Assembly (NCBI GenBank): GCA_935421135.1
Contig: OW285187.1
Span: 5,642,001 to 5,706,000, forward strand
Length of the DNA stretch: 64,000 nt
DNA from: Bugulina stolonifera
Lineage: Eukaryota; Bryozoa; Gymnolaemata; Cheilostomatida; Bugulidae
Direction: 5' to 3'
The position numbers and the translations under genes were made by a program. Shown in pieces: positions 61,701 to 64,000 of the stretch. The stretch's first letter is position 1. Every line of letters starts with the position of its first letter. Under the pieces are notes generated by a model. The model ran no database searches. It had not been told where the DNA came from and saw nothing but the letters and a program-made list of their open reading frames with translations.

Positions 61701-64000
61701 ATCAAAAGAGGAACAGAATTCACACTGTAGAAAGAAATTCCAAAACTCTAGCATCAACCATAATAATATGTGCATATTTTCCGTAGAATGATAGCAGAAG
61801 TAAATGCGAATTCATTTCACATAAATGCATATGCAATATGAATACAATTACACAAGATAATTATACAGGAAATATATCAGTAGATGAATTATCGGAGTGC
61901 CATCCACAGGAAGAAAGGTATACACATAGATAGCTAGTTTAACTACTCATAGGAACTGAACAAAGACAAGTACACACTTACTCCAGTGATTTCTTCTCAA
62001 CACTAATGTGGTGCCAAGCTCCGTCATTATAAGCTTTCATTGTTTCCAATTCATTACGCTTGGGGATGCCATCTCCATTTGAGCCAGCTGTATTCACCAC
62101 CTTAATTTTACCATCAACCATGGCGACACTAAAGGCATGCTTGTCATCTTCAGAGGTCGTGTAGAATAAGAGGCCATCATTGGCTACAGTCTTGATGTTC
62201 ATACTGAGTGAGAAGTTCTCTCCAACAGGTAAGATGTTGTCAAAAACCTAAAGCATAATAAAATACATGTTCATCATATTAAACATTTCATACCCAAGGT
62301 CATCTTATGTTTTGAAGCATAAGTCAGAATCGTACCATGAGATTTTCTAAAAAACATGATTGTAACTTATTTTCTCATCATAGTTTTGGAAAAGTTTATT
62401 TGAATATGTAACATGATGTTGAAGTCGCACAGTAAAAATAAACTTACATGAACAAAACCTTCATCTTTACGTTCAGAAACATCAACTGGGGCCTCCTTGA
62501 ATGTGATGCTATCCTTAACCAGCTCGGTACATTGAACAGTGCCCACCTTGGCCAAGTAGTTGACTAGAATATTCTTGCTATTTCGGTTCAGTTTCAAATC
62601 AGAGATACATCCATCAAAGTACGGGTGATCGGCCACCTTGTCACTAAAGAGATTTACAAAACTTTTAGTTGGTTGAGAAAACCTGAATTGGATTACCTTT
62701 AGATTTGTAATATAGTACGACACTAAACGGATACATTCAGGTGGCTATATAAAACTGAGCTTTGATTATAACATACATGTAGATGTCACATGTAAAGTTG
62801 TTTGCATTCACCCAGCAGTGTAAATGAAGTGCTCATTATGAAAGCTTAGGTAAATCTTACCCATAGTACTTGGAGTCCTTGGGAATTCCACCGATGTGTA
62901 TTTCCGGGTTCTGTCCAATATTCAGTTCCCTAGCAGTTAAGGGGCCAGCCTCTGTCACAGGCACTCCCCCACCCACCTGCATTCTCACTTGGTTGTTTTC
63001 CCTCTCAATGTTAATCTGGAATTCTGTTCCATTAGATACAAACTGATCTACAGACTTTGTAATTTCTCCACCGCCCAATTCAAACGTTACATGTACCTGT
63101 AAATATAACATATGTAAGTCTTCATATGCTACATGTACCTGCAAATATAATAATATAAGCATCCATACGTTACATGTACCTGGCAATACCATATAAGTAT
63201 AAGTATAAGTAAATTAATAAACGTGCAAATGCTGCCTGTTCTTATGAATGGCACATGAACAACCACCCACGTACATATCAGGCAAAAAAACTGTAAATAG
63301 TATCAACCTAATTGCATTGTACATATACTACAGAATGAACTGAGAAGCAATGCCTTACCTGTCCATCTTTGATATAAACTTTAAAGAAGTCTGGACGGGG
63401 CACTGGCTGAGTTCTGTCCTGGCCCATAAAGAATATGATTCCATCTTTATTGAATGTCTTGAACTTGAGGCTGATATCAAACTTCTTGGATGGGCTTAGC
63501 GTACCCTTATCAATGGTGATGTAACTCTCAGATGATGCTACAAATCTTACCGAGTCAACCACTTCTGGCGCTAGTTCACCTCCTCGGTCCAAAATAGCTG
63601 AAATCAATTGAAAAGTAAAATAGTAAAACTGGCTGTAAGTTGTGACACAGAAATAATATCTGCAGCAACTGAAGGAGTGAACGAGGGAAACATCATATAA
63701 CAGCATCTAACATTCACTACCCATACAAAGATGGAGGGAAACATTGTATAATGGCATCTAACATGCACTACCCATACAAAGATGAAAATCATATAATACT
63801 CCATTATTAATAAAGCAAGGTTCATAACAGTACAGTACTTACGTTTATCATTAGATTGACCATTGACAAAGTTCCACAGTCCAAGACGGACTTTATTCTC
63901 AGAGTAAGAGTAATCATCTATTCCGCCAATAAACCTTCTGTTTACTATTTCATCAGGCAAAGCGAAATCATCAGGTACACCTGCAGCGTACAGGTATGTA
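58770..64000 (-). CDS. LAMA: laminin subunit alpha, C-terminal LG domains (5' end outside window)
   Basis: Twelve exons seen: 63843 to the window edge, then 63359-63597, 62861-63096, 62448-62643, 61982-62247, 61335-61666, 60922-61096, 60577-60728, 59865-60281, 59509-59727, 59168-59317, 58770-58915. All phases agree, about 895 residues. Order: tail of LG1 (RRFIGGIDDYSYSENKVRLG), LG2 (DGIIFFMGQ ... IHIGGIPKD ... FDGCISDLKLN), LG3 (NDGLLFYTT ... YYLGGLRL ... FIGCMSDVF), a Thr/Pro linker (PSTTTTPTPKP), LG4 (EGMIWFVGD ... LYVGGLDM ... LVGCIDSLEF) and LG5 (SGVIFLVW ... VYIGGIPSK ... YVGCIRSVRV), ending CPTT. The LG1-3 / linker / LG4-5 split is diagnostic of laminin alpha chains, which bind integrins and dystroglycan in basement membrane. 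Which alpha type cannot be decided here. Confidence 0.92.

Overview
The window is animal nuclear DNA. It is AT-rich (about 65% by eye). The coding signal comes as short exons joined by GT-AG introns, and the recognisable genes include a laminin alpha G-domain tail, NASP, UBAP1, Rab GDI and BTF3. The very common palindrome TACATGTA, the short introns and the tight gene packing suggest a sponge, most likely a demosponge such as Amphimedon. That source is an inference and was not tested. Exons were joined by hand from splice sites and reading-frame phase. Each complete model below closes in frame from ATG to stop.

Layout from left to right: (+) a small four-pass membrane protein with an internal duplication (455-1006); (-) a ten-exon type I membrane protein with signal peptide, PAN/apple-like domain, TPR-like helical ectodomain and phospho-motif-rich tail (3697-11713); a 14-bp minisatellite with higher-order structure (12815-13545); (-) TMEM220 (14226-16459); (+) REX1BD (19211-20556); (-) BTF3 (20804-21591); (+) NASP (23314-27682); (-) UBAP1 (28166-31819); a decayed LINE reverse transcriptase and a non-autonomous hAT element (32240-35509); (-) a 16-exon protein joining a Nudix-like module, two EF-hands and a PPP-family phosphatase (36124-42709); a tRNA-like SINE foldback (45563-46135); (+) a single-exon TMEM121-like protein (47137-48204); (-) Rab GDI (48688-55400), whose first intron carries a second hAT element; a CpG-rich LTR-like block (about 56900-57340); (-) the 3' end of a laminin alpha gene, LG1 tail to LG5, running off the right edge (58770-64000).

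The genes do not form one pathway. BTF3 acts at the ribosome, NASP in histone supply, UBAP1 in ESCRT-I, GDI in Rab cycling and laminin in basement membrane. The points most worth following are the PAN plus extracellular TPR receptor-like protein, the Nudix/EF-hand/phosphatase architecture whose gene carries two tandem repeats that multiply its own splice sites, the duplicated four-pass protein, two hAT elements with exact 8-bp target duplications, and the recurrent splice acceptor just upstream of start codons.
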